This document shows positions 53,201 through 64,000 of a DNA stretch of 64,000 nt, piece after piece. Numbering within the stretch: position 1 is the first letter of the stretch; each line of letters begins with the position of its first letter. Source of the DNA: Acanthochromis polyacanthus (Eukaryota > Chordata > Actinopteri > Pomacentridae); contig NC_067113.1 in assembly GCF_021347895.1 (NCBI RefSeq), forward strand, positions 41,951,474 to 42,015,473. Direction: 5' to 3'. Under the pieces are notes generated by a model. The model made no database searches. It was not told where the DNA came from and was given only the letters and a program-made list of their open reading frames with translations. The translations under genes and the position numbers were made by a program.

Positions 53201-55368
53201 TATTTTTGTCCACTCTTGATAAGACCTGTGAGCACTTAAACGAATGTTTCACATGTTAATTAGGGTCTTTTTGACATTTTTGTAAAGCAAATAAATAAAT
53301 TTGCCTTTGTTTTTTAAGGATTCGTGGTGCTACAACTTTGTGGGTTGACAGACTTCCCTACATGGGATATATCTAGCATATATTTTTATTAAAAGTAAAA
53401 AAAACAACAAAAACTTTTTTACGTTCACTATGATCATGTCTTTACAAATTCCATAATTACTTCTTATGGAAACAATCACTTCTGAATAAAAATATGACTG
53501 GATGTCACTAAAATGTCAGCTAAATAACTGTCCCAATTTAATAACCACCTTCTAATTAGCTAAACAACAATAAAATGAGCTTATTAAAAAATAGTTTTGC
53601 TTGTGTTCTTTATATTAAGTTGAGATAATCATGACAGATATTTATTTTATGGCAATATATGAAATTTGATATGGAAAATAACAAATTGTGTCACTTTCAG
53701 CTAAGTTCCCCATTACAAAAACACCTCTCAAGGAAGTGTGTTAATTCCAGATCACATGATCTGCTCCACATGATGTCATTTCCTCCTGAAGGAAAGACTC
53801 CAAGGCTTTCTGAGTTATTTAATGTAAAGTAGTGTGTGAGTCAAGTGTTGACAGGTTTACTAAAATATTATTATAAATAACTTTCAATTTCACTTTTTCT
53901 CAGTTGTGGACATAATATTTAGAATAATCTTTCTGTAAAAATGCCATGTGGTGTTTGTTTATAGGTGGCCATGTTGATTTTAGGCCTGAAAACAGCAAAA
54001 ATATCAACTATGATACAAAAAGTCCCACAATTATATACTGACCCCTGTAACATGGTACAAAATACATTTTTGAGTTCTCTCTACTTCTAGCCATGTTTGT
54101 GCTGCTTCCACAGAGGTGCAGAACTTCACATTGCAGTGACACATAAGCCCACAGTGAGTAAAAATATAACAAAGAGCAGCAAAAACTGAAACTGCTTAGA
54201 GTTCTGAGGGTTGAAAAAAAAAACAGGGTCTGCACATTCTCTGCTGTCTGCAAAGCTCACTCTGTAAATATTGAAGCAACTTTATGAAGCTGCGGATATA
54301 CAGCTTTTGAATCTAAGAAAGAGACCGGCACAGACTTCTCTACAAGTCAGCACATCGACACAGCTGTTCCTGTCGGTTTAGAGCTCAGCCTGATATTATT
54401 CCTGGATCCACTGTACATGCAGATTCTTGGAACTCCCTTGTGGCACTGAGTCATTACCAGCAGTTACAAACAACATGGAAGTGGGGTTGGAGAGTGACAA
54501 CAGATAGGCAGCAGGGTGGAAGATAAGCGTTGTAGCTGACCACTGGAGCTTTTGATAAAGTCCACTCAGCGGTGCCCACACTCTCACACACACAGATACA
54601 CGCATACACAGCTGAAAATGTTACATATAAGTAGATTGTACGCATTAATGAAATCTAAGCTTCAATCTTTTCAGCTCATGCAATTTTTTTCCTCATGTTT
54701 TTACTATATTTTTCTTTGTAGAATTTTTTTTGCAAAAGATATATATATACATATTTAATTTTTTTTCCTATATTAGTTTGCGGACAGTTCATCAGACGTC
54801 GTTTTTTCAGCACGGTGCATCCGTGTGAGTCCCAGAAGAAAGGCAAAGCATTAACTAAGCTCCTCGCACGCCTGTGAACACATCCACTCAGCTTACCTCA
54901 CCACAATATTTCCCAGGGTTCTTGGCTTCACCTCCTGCATGTCATCATCGATCACTGTGACTAGTGCAAAGGGGAGAAGAAGCAATTCATATTCAGAGGC
55001 GGTGTATCACCCACTGGCAAACTGGAAGTGCAAAAAAGATTAAACATTCTGCAGGGAATTACAAGCAGTTGCTAAATTTTTATCCGTTCCTGTTATGGCC
55101 GACTGTATCCGTACGCTTGAGGGGTAGCGGTTTGAACATGAGCAGATTAAAATAACAGCCTGACAGGAAGATTTGATTACAAACACATTAAATCAGAGGC
55201 GTCTTTTTGATAGGTAGAACAGGTTTGATGCGTTCCATTTGTGCTGTAGCAGGAATATTCATCATCTCTTACCATTGTAGCCTGGAACTGGTTTGCCAGC
55301 CTGGCCTGCAGGTGGCGTGAGTGAGTTTCCCAGACCGATACAAGTGGAGGAGATAGCTGAGCCACTTT
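47177..55368 (-). CDS. acss3: Acyl-CoA synthetase short-chain family member 3, last seven coding exons
   Basis: ACSS3 is an ATP-dependent, AMP-forming mitochondrial-matrix enzyme that activates short-chain acids, with propionate favoured, to acyl-CoA. Seven minus-strand exons join in frame into 240 codons and a stop. They cover the end of the adenylation domain and the C-terminal lid. SSTCIGLGN leads to the core, YDTMDAGFVDDEGF and SRSDDVINVAGHRLS are the hinge and ATP-site motifs, and PKTRSGKIPRS carries the catalytic lysine of the AMP-binding family. ACSS3 is preferred over ACSS1 and ACSS2 because of LPLPPGAALSLWQN, the C-terminal wording and the ppfia2 neighbour. Earlier exons lie beyond 64000, so the intron upstream of 55368 exceeds 8.6 kb. 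Confidence 0.92.
48365..48845 (+). mobile_element. Mariner-type relic with about 80-bp terminal inverted repeats
   Basis: The left end runs 'ggggcatctataaagtctct', 'ttacaattttaagaatttat', then 'tacaaaggcagttga'. Its inverse appears at 48750-48840 ('caactgcctttgtaataaat'). Between the ends lies only the 3' part of a transposase gene. Confidence 0.75.
48457..48714 (+). pseudogene. C-terminal fragment of a mariner-type transposase
   Basis: Eighty-five codons and a stop: RWIGRDGPIPWSPRSPHVTL, LNFFPRHYVIDIMYRTKIRD, then TWQEIEHRLDVLRAINGAP and IEVY. The WSPRSPHVTLLNFF stretch corresponds to the mariner-family segment that holds the third catalytic acid (usually SPDL-P-DFF). Here the usual Asp is His. 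The N-terminal and first catalytic parts are absent, so it is inactive. Confidence 0.75.
48964..49139 (-). CDS. acss3: acss3 penultimate coding exon (catalytic lysine)
   Basis: Minus-strand acceptor gtgtctcag, donor aag|gtatga. After a split Gly codon it reads VQKTEEEVINEIVKLVRDTI, GPVAAFKKVLFVHGLPKTRS, GKIPRSSLANLVNEKPYK. PKTRSGKIPRS contains the lysine that adenylates acyl substrates in this superfamily. It ends in phase 0. Confidence 0.95.
49350..49449 (-). CDS. acss3: acss3 coding exon
   Basis: Minus-strand acceptor gtgttttgcag, donor aaag|gtgaga. It reads SVMQHPTVGDCAVVGLEDSL then KGHVPLALCVLKK and one base of a Gly codon. DCAVVG-ED-LKGHVPLALCVL is the start of the C-terminal lid of acetyl-CoA-synthetase-like enzymes. 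Confidence 0.94.
49525..49647 (-). CDS. acss3: acss3 coding exon (ATP-site/hinge motifs)
   Basis: Minus-strand acceptor tttttttccctcag, donor gag|gtacca. Its 41 codons read GYYDTMDAGFVDDEGFLYIM, SRSDDVINVAGHRLSAGALE, E. It contains the YDTMDAG Asp that contacts ribose and the SRSDDVIN-AGHR hinge motif. Both ends are in phase 0. Confidence 0.96.
49648..52126 (-). other. acss3 intron with one hAT-like element
   Basis: Apart from the element at 51161-51688, a degenerate 'caagtac' repeat occurs near 50990-51070 (units such as ccatacttgc and caagtacgga). No exon was recognised. Confidence 0.5.
51161..51688. mobile_element. hAT-like non-autonomous element, GTGTCAAAC ends, copy 4
   Basis: The left end is caggggtgtcaaacatgcga and the right end gagtttgacacccctg. 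The flanking octamers atttttac and atctttac agree at 7 of 8 positions. This copy has little of the A-rich array found in the others. Confidence 0.85.
52127..52208 (-). CDS. acss3: acss3 coding exon
   Basis: Minus-strand acceptor ctcccccttcag, donor cca|gtaagt. After finishing a split Arg codon it reads LPLPPGAALSLWQNRDLFKK then LYFTKFP, continuing into GYYDTMD. LPLPPG...LW-N-D-F---YF-KFP matches ACSS3. Confidence 0.94.
52209..53341 (-). other. acss3 intron, no feature recognised
   Basis: AT-rich sequence with T runs near 52868-52890 and 52977-52988. No exon or repeat was recognised. Confidence 0.5.
53342..54044 (-). mobile_element. GGGTCAGTATATAATTG-end element, copy H
   Basis: In reverse orientation relative to copy B. 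The right end cccacaattatatactgaccc is well preserved. The left end is shortened (gggttgacagacttccctac). Internal landmarks such as 'ttaattccagatcacatgat' are present. No ORF is present. Confidence 0.78.
54055..54225 (+). repeat. Dispersed repeat shared with 29040-29225
   Basis: The blocks 'gttctctctacttctagcc', 'gcttccacagaggtgcagaa' and 'cagcaaaaactg' match the copy at 29040-29225 in order. Confidence 0.55.
54897..54960 (-). CDS. acss3: acss3 coding exon
   Basis: Minus-strand acceptor cctttgcactag, donor gag|gtaagc. It completes Val of GYNV, then reads TVIDDDMQEVKPRTLGNIVV and a split Arg. It links the PGYNV motif to LPLPPG. Confidence 0.93.
55273..55368 (-). CDS. acss3: acss3 coding exon, most 5' in the window
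   Basis: Minus-strand acceptor gtgtctcatcag, donor aatg|gtaaga. It begins with two bases of a split codon (Glu if the preceding base is G, as in WWQTE), then reads SGSAISSTCIGLGNSLTPPA then GQAGKPVPGYN. This is the substrate-pocket side of the adenylation domain. The preceding exon with the WWQTE motif was not found up to 64000. Confidence 0.92.
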
Positions 55369-55986
55369 CTGATGAGACACAGAGAGAGAGAAAGAGAGAG
55401 AGGGAGGTATATATTCATTAAAATTCATATTTCATGATACAAAGACAAACCACCAGAGTTCTGGATGTACAGTGTAACACCACAGTTCTGAAGCAGCTTT
55501 ACAGTTTTCCTCCTCTACATGTAAACCCCTTTGATAACGTCTTATTGAGAGTATCATTGTGCTGCCTTGCCTCTATGAGCAGCATTAACCTACATTACAC
55601 AAAACTATGACAGCTCCTATGGGCTCTTCCCGACTCCACCGCACAGCTATGCTCCATTTTCTGACAAAGACTCGCCCGGCAGGCCCTTTCCAGCCCACCC
55701 GGCGAAGAAATAACAGAATCGATCCAGTTTAGGAGATTACATCAGAAATCACACAGCAGCAGAGCAGCTCGACATCAGCATCTGTCTTCGGTGTTAAATT
55801 TAAAAGCGCGGCCTGTGAAGAAACAGTCGGCGGGTGTTCATCGAGTTCTCTCCAAAAAATACGCTGTCTGCTTCTGTGTTTTCATTTCCCCAGCTTGTGT
55901 TTCAGTTAACATTATCTGCTCATTCATGCCGTCTGCACAAGGGGTGAGATTAATCATATGGAGCTTCATCTGCTGTTCATTTAAAC

Positions 55987-56688
55987 CAGAGGTGTTCAAC
56001 TCATTTTAGCTCAGGTTCAACATTCAGCCCAATTTGATCTAAAATGGGCCAGATCAGTAAAGTCAGAGCATAATACCAATAAATAACCAGAACTCCAAAT
56101 CTTTCCTTTTAGTGCAAAAAGATTTGCATTTAGGGACAAAAGAGAGACAAAAAATTCGACAAAAAGTAACAAAGCGACATAAAAATGAACAAACGACAAA
56201 AACATGACAAAAAAATACACAAATGGCACAAATGAGACAAAATTAACAAAAGTGAGAAAAAATGTGACTGAAATATAAACAGAAGCGAAAAAAAAAACAT
56301 AAAACGACAAAAACAACACACAAAACGAGTAAAGCGAAAAGAAAAAATGACAAAAATAAGACAAAAAACAAAAGCGAGACAAAAAAGGAACACAGACCCA
56401 CAAAAACATGAGACAAACGACTAATCAGACAAAAAAAAAAGACAAATAAATGACAAAAACCAGACAAAATATTAGAAAAACAACAAAAGAACAAAGACCA
56501 ATCTAGTATTTTTACTTTATGATCAAAACAACTTGTCACGGTCTAGAAATTATTTTAAAGTTACAGTTTCACAAATTTACAATTAGCAGTTAATGTCCTC
56601 TGTATAATTTTTACACTTCATAAAGTTGCCAGATTGGACCCTCTGGAGGGCCGGTTTTGGCCCGCGGGCCGCATGTTGGCCACCCCAG
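55987..56688 (+). mobile_element. hAT-like non-autonomous element, GTGTCAAAC ends, copy 5
   Basis: The left end is cagaggtgttcaactc and the right end gcatgttggccaccccag. The flanking octamers atttaaac and acttaaac agree at 7 of 8. The middle (about 56130-56490) is the A-rich 'gacaaaa' array. Confidence 0.82.
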
Positions 56689-59079
56689 ACTTAAACATTA
56701 GATTAGATTTGTAGCATTTCATTAACAGCCAGACCATGGACTTACTGGCACGTACAGTTTACAAACAAGAGGCAGCTGAAATGACTCGTGCTGCCATTTT
56801 TCTCCACTAAAATGCAAATTTATATGGACACATGGTAATCACTCTACCCTATGGGAAGTGGATGTGGTGGTATGATGCACTCTTGGCATAAATGCAAAAC
56901 CAAATGGGGTCATTTATTACTCGGAGGAGGGAGAGTATACAATTTCAATCACGTATTTGTCTAAAATATACAGTCAGCGCTAGCAGAAGTGTCTTCAGAG
57001 AGGGCAAAGGCCAGTGGCAAAACATTGACGCTCGCCAGCCAGCTATGCAAATGACAACTCAGTCAATACGGCAGCGATATGCAAAAAGGAGCCACACACC
57101 CCTCATTAAAGCTTGAGGGAAAGCTAAAGCAACACAAGATGTCACCACGGCGACGCACCTGTCAGCTAAAACCGGAGAAAGCGAGCAGAAGTGGAAAACC
57201 TCGGCAGAGAAATTACTTGAAAACAAAAGGGACATCCAGAGTTAAAGGTGCCCTCTGGAGTTTTCTTGTCAACACACGGTGGTTCTGTTTACAGTCGGCA
57301 TCAAAATGCACAGAGTGTATCCCTGACATCTAACAAATGCATCGAATACATTTCTGTCCTCATAAAACATGCAAAACCTGTATTGTTTATATTCATGTGC
57401 ACTTGTTACCAGTCTTCTTCCCTGTCTTGGCTGGGGTCTCTTACATCAGCGCCACCTGTGAGCATCTGAGCACGGATTTGCATCTTTATGTACACGGGAG
57501 AAAACAAACAAAACAAGGGGGACATACTCATGGAGACACGGGTTCTCAGAGATATGTTGAGCCTCAAGTCAGAGTTTAAATGTCATGAAGGTGGATTTCC
57601 TTTAACCTCCTAGATCATGATGAGAACAGCTCAAACTCTGTCCATGGGAGCAGCTCATGTACAGAGCTTGTGATTTAAATAATAAGCATCACTCTTTCAT
57701 TAGTTCTTCTCCTGAGTATATTTTCTGTGAGCAACACAGATTCTCAGCTGAACAAACACATTATTTCTGCAAACCTGTTGAGACATATGCTAGCAGCACT
57801 TAGTCGTACAAATTACATGTGCCGCGTTGCCACGGAAACCTACATGCATTCAGTGGGTGATGCAGAAAATGCATAAATATGTTCTTGTGGTTGGTCCTGA
57901 TTTGCCAAGACTGTTTAACACTGCAGCTAATAGAACACAGATTAGAAAACTAATTACTAGTCTATTTGTATTTATGACAGAAAATACTCAAAACCATTTA
58001 TACATACACACATATACATATATTGGACGGGCGCTAGTGTATATTACAGTGTGCTAGCTGCCTGTTGTGTGTGTGCCTTAAAAAATCTGGTGGTCTCACA
58101 CAATCCTGGCTCTTTAAATAGGAAACAAATTAAATATCTTGGACCACTATTCAAGCGTGTCCTGTGCATGTTCAAGCTCGTGCACATTTGTGCTCATGTG
58201 CTAGACTGACAAAAAGGAGGACAGATGGTTAGAGAGGGGGCAGCAGGATCGAGAGGGATGCTAAATCTGGTACATCTAAACATGCTAACTTGCTCAGTAT
58301 CAAAAAGTTATCTCCAGAATCACAGACTGCTGCAGCACAATGGATGCAATTCCAAAATTTGGTAATACTTGAATGCCCGAGATCATTAACTACTTGATAG
58401 ATCTTGGAAGACTGCGGTAAACGTGGGCCAAGACATGCAGTAATTGGCTTAGGTATCTATCTGAGATGCAGGTTCTACCCAGTAAAATGGATGGAGACAG
58501 TCACCTTCCCTCTGCTGCTAATCAAACAAGTGCAAAAAGTTTTAGATCCACTTCCAACTGCAGCAAAGCACGTTTTTAAGACAGGAGCTCAGGGAAAGGA
58601 GGCTGCTGCTGCTGGTTAAGGGGGGGAGATTAAGTTATCAAATAAAGACGGGGACGAGGAGGGATTAGGGGATCTAGAATTGAGCACATTACCCAATAAG
58701 AATGACCTTTGAAATGGCAACCATTAGTGTTCATTAGTGACAAGTTAGCAGCTCTCTGCAGGGTCCAAAGCTCATCACTGACAGCAACCCACCAATAATG
58801 ATATATTTTTATGCCTTAAGGGGGCATTCTATCCACCTACTCAGAGACAAGGGTCAAGACAGAGTTGAACCATCTTGCCCTTTGCGTTCCCTTTAGGTCC
58901 AGCACTCTGCTCGATGAATAACTTCAATGGAACTAGAATGAATGAAAGCTGTAACTTGCAAAAAAACAGTGGAGGAGTCCTGATTAGTGACTGTAAGAAG
59001 ATTAAACCTGCAGTGCAGAACCATATCCTCCTCTTTCTAGCATTGAGAGTGACTACATTTAGACATTTCTGATGTCTTT
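56689..59079 (-). other. acss3 intron, no feature recognised
   Basis: No exon or repeat was recognised in this stretch. Confidence 0.5.
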
Positions 59080-60180
59080 AGCTTTATTCCCCAGAAATTC
59101 TCTGATGATTTGGCAGTTGTTCGATCCATTAAGAGACGGGGTGAGGAGGAGTACTGGTGCTTCATTGGGAACTCGGAGGGTTTTCAATATAGTCTCCTCC
59201 TATGTTCAAGCTACTATCCTTTCACAGAAGATGATCACGTCTTGAGCCTCCAGACACTCCTCATCTGATGACTTCATCAACACTTTGTAAATGGCGACCA
59301 AGCAAGAGAGATTTAGTTTGAGATTTAAGTTTGAGACATTAAAGTTTGGCGGCCAAACTAGTGAGATTTAAGTCTGAGACATGCATCATCTGACAAAGAA
59401 GTCAGATGGTGCATGTCGGGTAACTAAGGTTCATGGGGCAACAGTTTCTGCCACATGTTCTTCAAATGTTTGAGCTTTTGCAGACATGGATAGAAGACTT
59501 TATAGGACATAGTTATGCCCTAAAACAGCAGTTAACTGTTTGAAAAATCCTTCTATGTAGACCAGCAATTCGCAATCATCTGTGACTAAATATCATCAAA
59601 ACTAATGAGAGGTTTGTGGGTTTTTACAAGGAAGAGCCCAAACTTGCTCCAGTTACTATTTAAGGTACTGGGGTGGAACTTGTCTCCAGCTGGACAACAA
59701 ACTGGACAAGATCACCCACATCAAGGTGCTATATAAGAAGTCGTCTAGACTGACATTTTTTACCTCTTTTGTGCTTCTTCTTTCAGACTGCAGCTTCATA
59801 GCTGTGGTGTGCTGGGCAAGGATTAATAAACTGACTAGGAAGGCCAGCTGCATCATTAAATGGACACTACACAGACAGTGACAGAGCTGAGAAGGTTCTC
59901 GGTTACGAGGAATCCCTCACATCCACTCCTTGCCTTGGAGGTGATTCAGCAGGGCACCTTTAGTCACAGGCTGCAGGGCTGAATGCTACAGGAGGAGCTT
60001 TCCATTAGCTGCCATCAGACTGTTTAATGGACAGGAATAACAAGTAACCCCACTGTGCTATATGTGCAGGAGGCAGTTGTGTAATGGATGTTTATTTCTA
60101 TACATTTGCTATGTATTACAATGATGTTCCAAATGCTTATCAAGATATTTTTTTAGGTTTTATGTCATTTTGCACATTAT
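59080..60180 (+). pseudogene. L2/Rex1-like LINE reverse transcriptase relic
   Basis: Broken frames show KFSDDLAVVRSIKRRGEEEY near 59095-59155 (FSDD in place of the YADD box). A shifted LQLDNKLDKI-H-KVLYKK block follows near 59683-59740, and FIAVVCWARINKLTRKASCI near 59798-59857. 'ctgccatcagactgtttaatg' near 60010-60030 corresponds to the common LAAIRLFN-type ending. Frame shifts and stops interrupt it, so it is inactive. Confidence 0.68.
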
Positions 60181-62284
60181 AGGTTTGTTTTTACATCTTT
60201 AGACATGGCATGTTCTCCACACTGTATATTTTACAGATCTATCTTTCCATACATCCATCCATCACAACGCTCGACCCAGGAATGGTAATGACACATGTTA
60301 TGGAACATTAAAAAGCAACTGAATTTAATCACAGAATACTATAAAGTTAAATGATAGCCAACTAACTGCTAGCCACATATAAGCACCATAGACATGGATA
60401 ACATTGTTCTATCCACTTTAAATAATGAACCAGCAATGGCAAATCAGTACATCAGTCTGACCCTGAAGGGCGTCATAAGGGTCCTTTAAAGGCTCTACTG
60501 AACTGCGCGTCGATTAAGGCTTGACATAACCACTGAACCATGACAGCATGAGTGGAGTGTTTAAACGTGGCTGTTTACAGCAAGAGCCAGGACTCGCTGG
60601 CAGCCATTCAGGGCCCGCCAGTAAATTCAAAACGCAAATGAAAAAAGACAATATAATTGGACCTTGAAATTTTACAAGGCATACAGGACGACGGCAATTG
60701 GCAGCTCAGCTTCCAGGCACTGAATCAAACATGTACAAAGCAAAGATTTTCCAATGATAATTAGCTGCATCACCAAAACATTCGGTCTCACGTAGAGATG
60801 AATGATTGTACACTGACAGGAACGGAACGCCATTTCGGCTGACTCAGATGTTTGCCCAGAATTCGAAGGGTTCCTTCCTCAGCCCCTGATATAAAACATA
60901 ATAGATCTTAACGAGGCATAATCCATTTATATTGCTAGGCCCTGTGGCTCAGACAAAACCAATACAAAAATGATTAAACCATTTTGTTTACCTGGAAACA
61001 TTTTTGACAGCCTGACATTTGAGAACTTATCAACATGTTACTAAGGTTTTCTCCAATGTGGTTATTTGTCCAAAATGTGTCCATTTATAGGTTAAGAAAA
61101 TTCTCACTGAGCTGATACTGATAAAATACCTATACTGCTACTATTCTAGTCACAAAGGAGATTAAATATGCCGGATAAGAAAGGTACACATCATAGTCTG
61201 AGAGAGGTGAGTGAAAAGCAGTGAAAATATCTTTGGATCGGAGTTGAACACACACGCTCATGCTGTGTGACTGTCTTTGTGCTTGCCTGACTGGCGGAGT
61301 CTTTGGCACTTGCTCACAAACACAAAACACACCTTGGCATCCGTCTTTCTTGGCTCCCACCTCACTCTTTTTCCGTTCTTCTGCTCCTTGCTCCTCTCCC
61401 ACTCCCTTTCCCTCTCTACACAAACAAATCAATCTTCTTTCGACCTGCTGGAGATGAGCTTGGGCAGTGAGAGGCATTTTGAGTGTGATGAATGGGCCGG
61501 GGGAGGGGGAGGGGGAGAGTTGTCGGAGGATGCGTTTGGATGAGCGGGACGGGCAATACACTGGCACCTTTTCAGCTGAAAAAGGAGCTATCGAGCAGCC
61601 TTGCTCATTACGAGTAGCTCGGAGGGGAACTGCTGTTCAGAAAAACAAAAATGGCTCTCTGATCCTGCACTCTCTCTTCTCTCTGCCACTCCTCAAGCCC
61701 TACACAACAGATGAAATAACAGTCTTCTCCTCCAACAAAGCAACCATACTCTGTCTGGAGAGCTTACATGAAAGGCGGGCAACACTGACTGAAGGGCAAA
61801 AGCGGGGCTGACTTTAGTGTCGGCTCTGATCTTACAATGTCAACCCTGAAAACCTCGGGGAGACGAGCACACTCATCGCCCAAGTGCAATCTATCTGCAA
61901 CGATGAAATATTGATGAAATGTTGATTCACAAAATTATCAGTAAAAAGATGGCATCGGAGTTCAGGGAGCCTCAGAGAAGGTAGCAAGAATAACTCAGTG
62001 CACCATGGCAGGCAGACTAAGGTAGTGTGAGGGAACAGAGTGGAGCCTGTAGCTGCTACAAAGACAGACATTTCCTACAAGAACTGGAGGAGACAGCGGA
62101 AAGAAGCATGAATATTGGGACTGCATCACAAAAGAGGTGAAAAACACAACCAGAGTGCAAAGTTTTAGGGGGTGATGTTGCTTCGGCTTGCTTCTTGTGC
62201 TTCAAAACCGCCAAACGATCATTTAATAAATATACACACGGACAGAATCGTTGGTGTCCTTCCATTAAAGAAAAAAAAAACAAT
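60181..62284 (-). other. acss3 intron, no feature recognised
   Basis: Contains a GA-rich patch (gggggaggggg) near 61499-61516. The frame on the minus strand at 61130-61567 shows no family resemblance. Confidence 0.5.
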
Positions 62285-63610
<1,326 letters not shown>

Positions 63611-64000
63611 CGTTTTTCTTTCTTTAACAGAAGGGTACCGACAATTTTCTCCATGTGTGTATTTAACACTTACATTTTTCAGATGCGCTGATGTGGTAAA
63701 ATCTGTTAAAGGCCACTTGAGCTGGTATGCTGGCTTCTGAGCATACAGCTGCGACACCCAAACATTTAATGTGAGCGTCAGGTGAGTGGTGCTCCTTGCA
63801 CCTGCTGCCTGATGATATGTTTGTGCATCCGTCTTCTATTAATATTCCGTAAAAATATTTGCCAGCACAGATGCAGAGTACAAACAAACATTGGAAGTGC
63901 TATTGAACTTTTTGTTTGGTCGCATCCACCATTTTTGTTGTTGGAAGGTCAGCAGGGAAACTAGTTCTAACCTAGAGTACCTGCAGAGTATACCACACAA
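63611..64000 (-). other. acss3 intron, no feature recognised
   Basis: Nothing was recognised up to the window edge. Confidence 0.5.

Noticed and set aside
61130..61567. 145-codon minus-strand frame in the acss3 intron
   Set aside because: It shows no family resemblance and no splice sites, and overlaps frames on the other strand. It is likely chance.

Overview
The window is vertebrate nuclear DNA, most likely from a teleost fish. Its genes are split into short exons with GT/GC-AG borders. The introns are packed with repeat types common in fish: L1/Tx1-like, L2/Rex1-like and Penelope-like retroelements, Tc1/mariner elements, and many small hAT-like elements. No tRNA, rRNA, CRISPR array or bacterial-type operon was seen. 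The species cannot be named from the sequence.

Two host genes converge tail to tail. Positions 184-39712 (+ strand) hold the 3' part of a liprin-alpha gene, best assigned as ppfia2. Seventeen coding exons were placed. Joined at their splice sites they stay in frame for 712 codons, covering the end of the coiled-coil half, the linker, all three SAM domains and the C-terminal VRTYSC motif. A distal 3' UTR exon probably lies at about 45433-46810. Positions 47177-55368 (- strand) hold the last seven coding exons (240 codons plus stop) of acss3, a mitochondrial-type short-chain acyl-CoA synthetase. The 5' parts of both genes lie outside the window. The convergent ppfia2/acss3 pair matches the arrangement in human 12q21, which supports the paralogue choice.

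Repeats explain most of the rest. Positions 6816-14030 are one full insertion of an L1-like retrotransposon on the - strand: an intact 1260-codon ORF2, a poly(A) tail and a perfect 16-bp target-site duplication. A family of non-autonomous elements with GGGTCAGTATATAATTG-type ends occurs about eight times, and two copies have exact 4-bp flanking duplications. A second family, hAT-like with CAGGGGTGTCAAAC ends and 8-bp duplications, occurs about five times. Copies of both families carry a related A-rich 'gacaaaa' minisatellite, which reaches about 20 copies of a 42-bp unit at 33681-34514. Other elements are a foldback hAT-like element nested with a perfect 8-bp duplication, a head-to-head pair of transposase N-termini, Tc1, mariner and Tigger-like relics, a Penelope-like relic and an L2/Rex1-like relic.

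I found no new multi-gene system. The points most worth checking are the intact L1-like element, the minisatellite shared by two transposon families, an unrecognised in-frame 57-nt cassette exon near the liprin C terminus, and a splice donor formed by the codons of the PDZ-binding tail.
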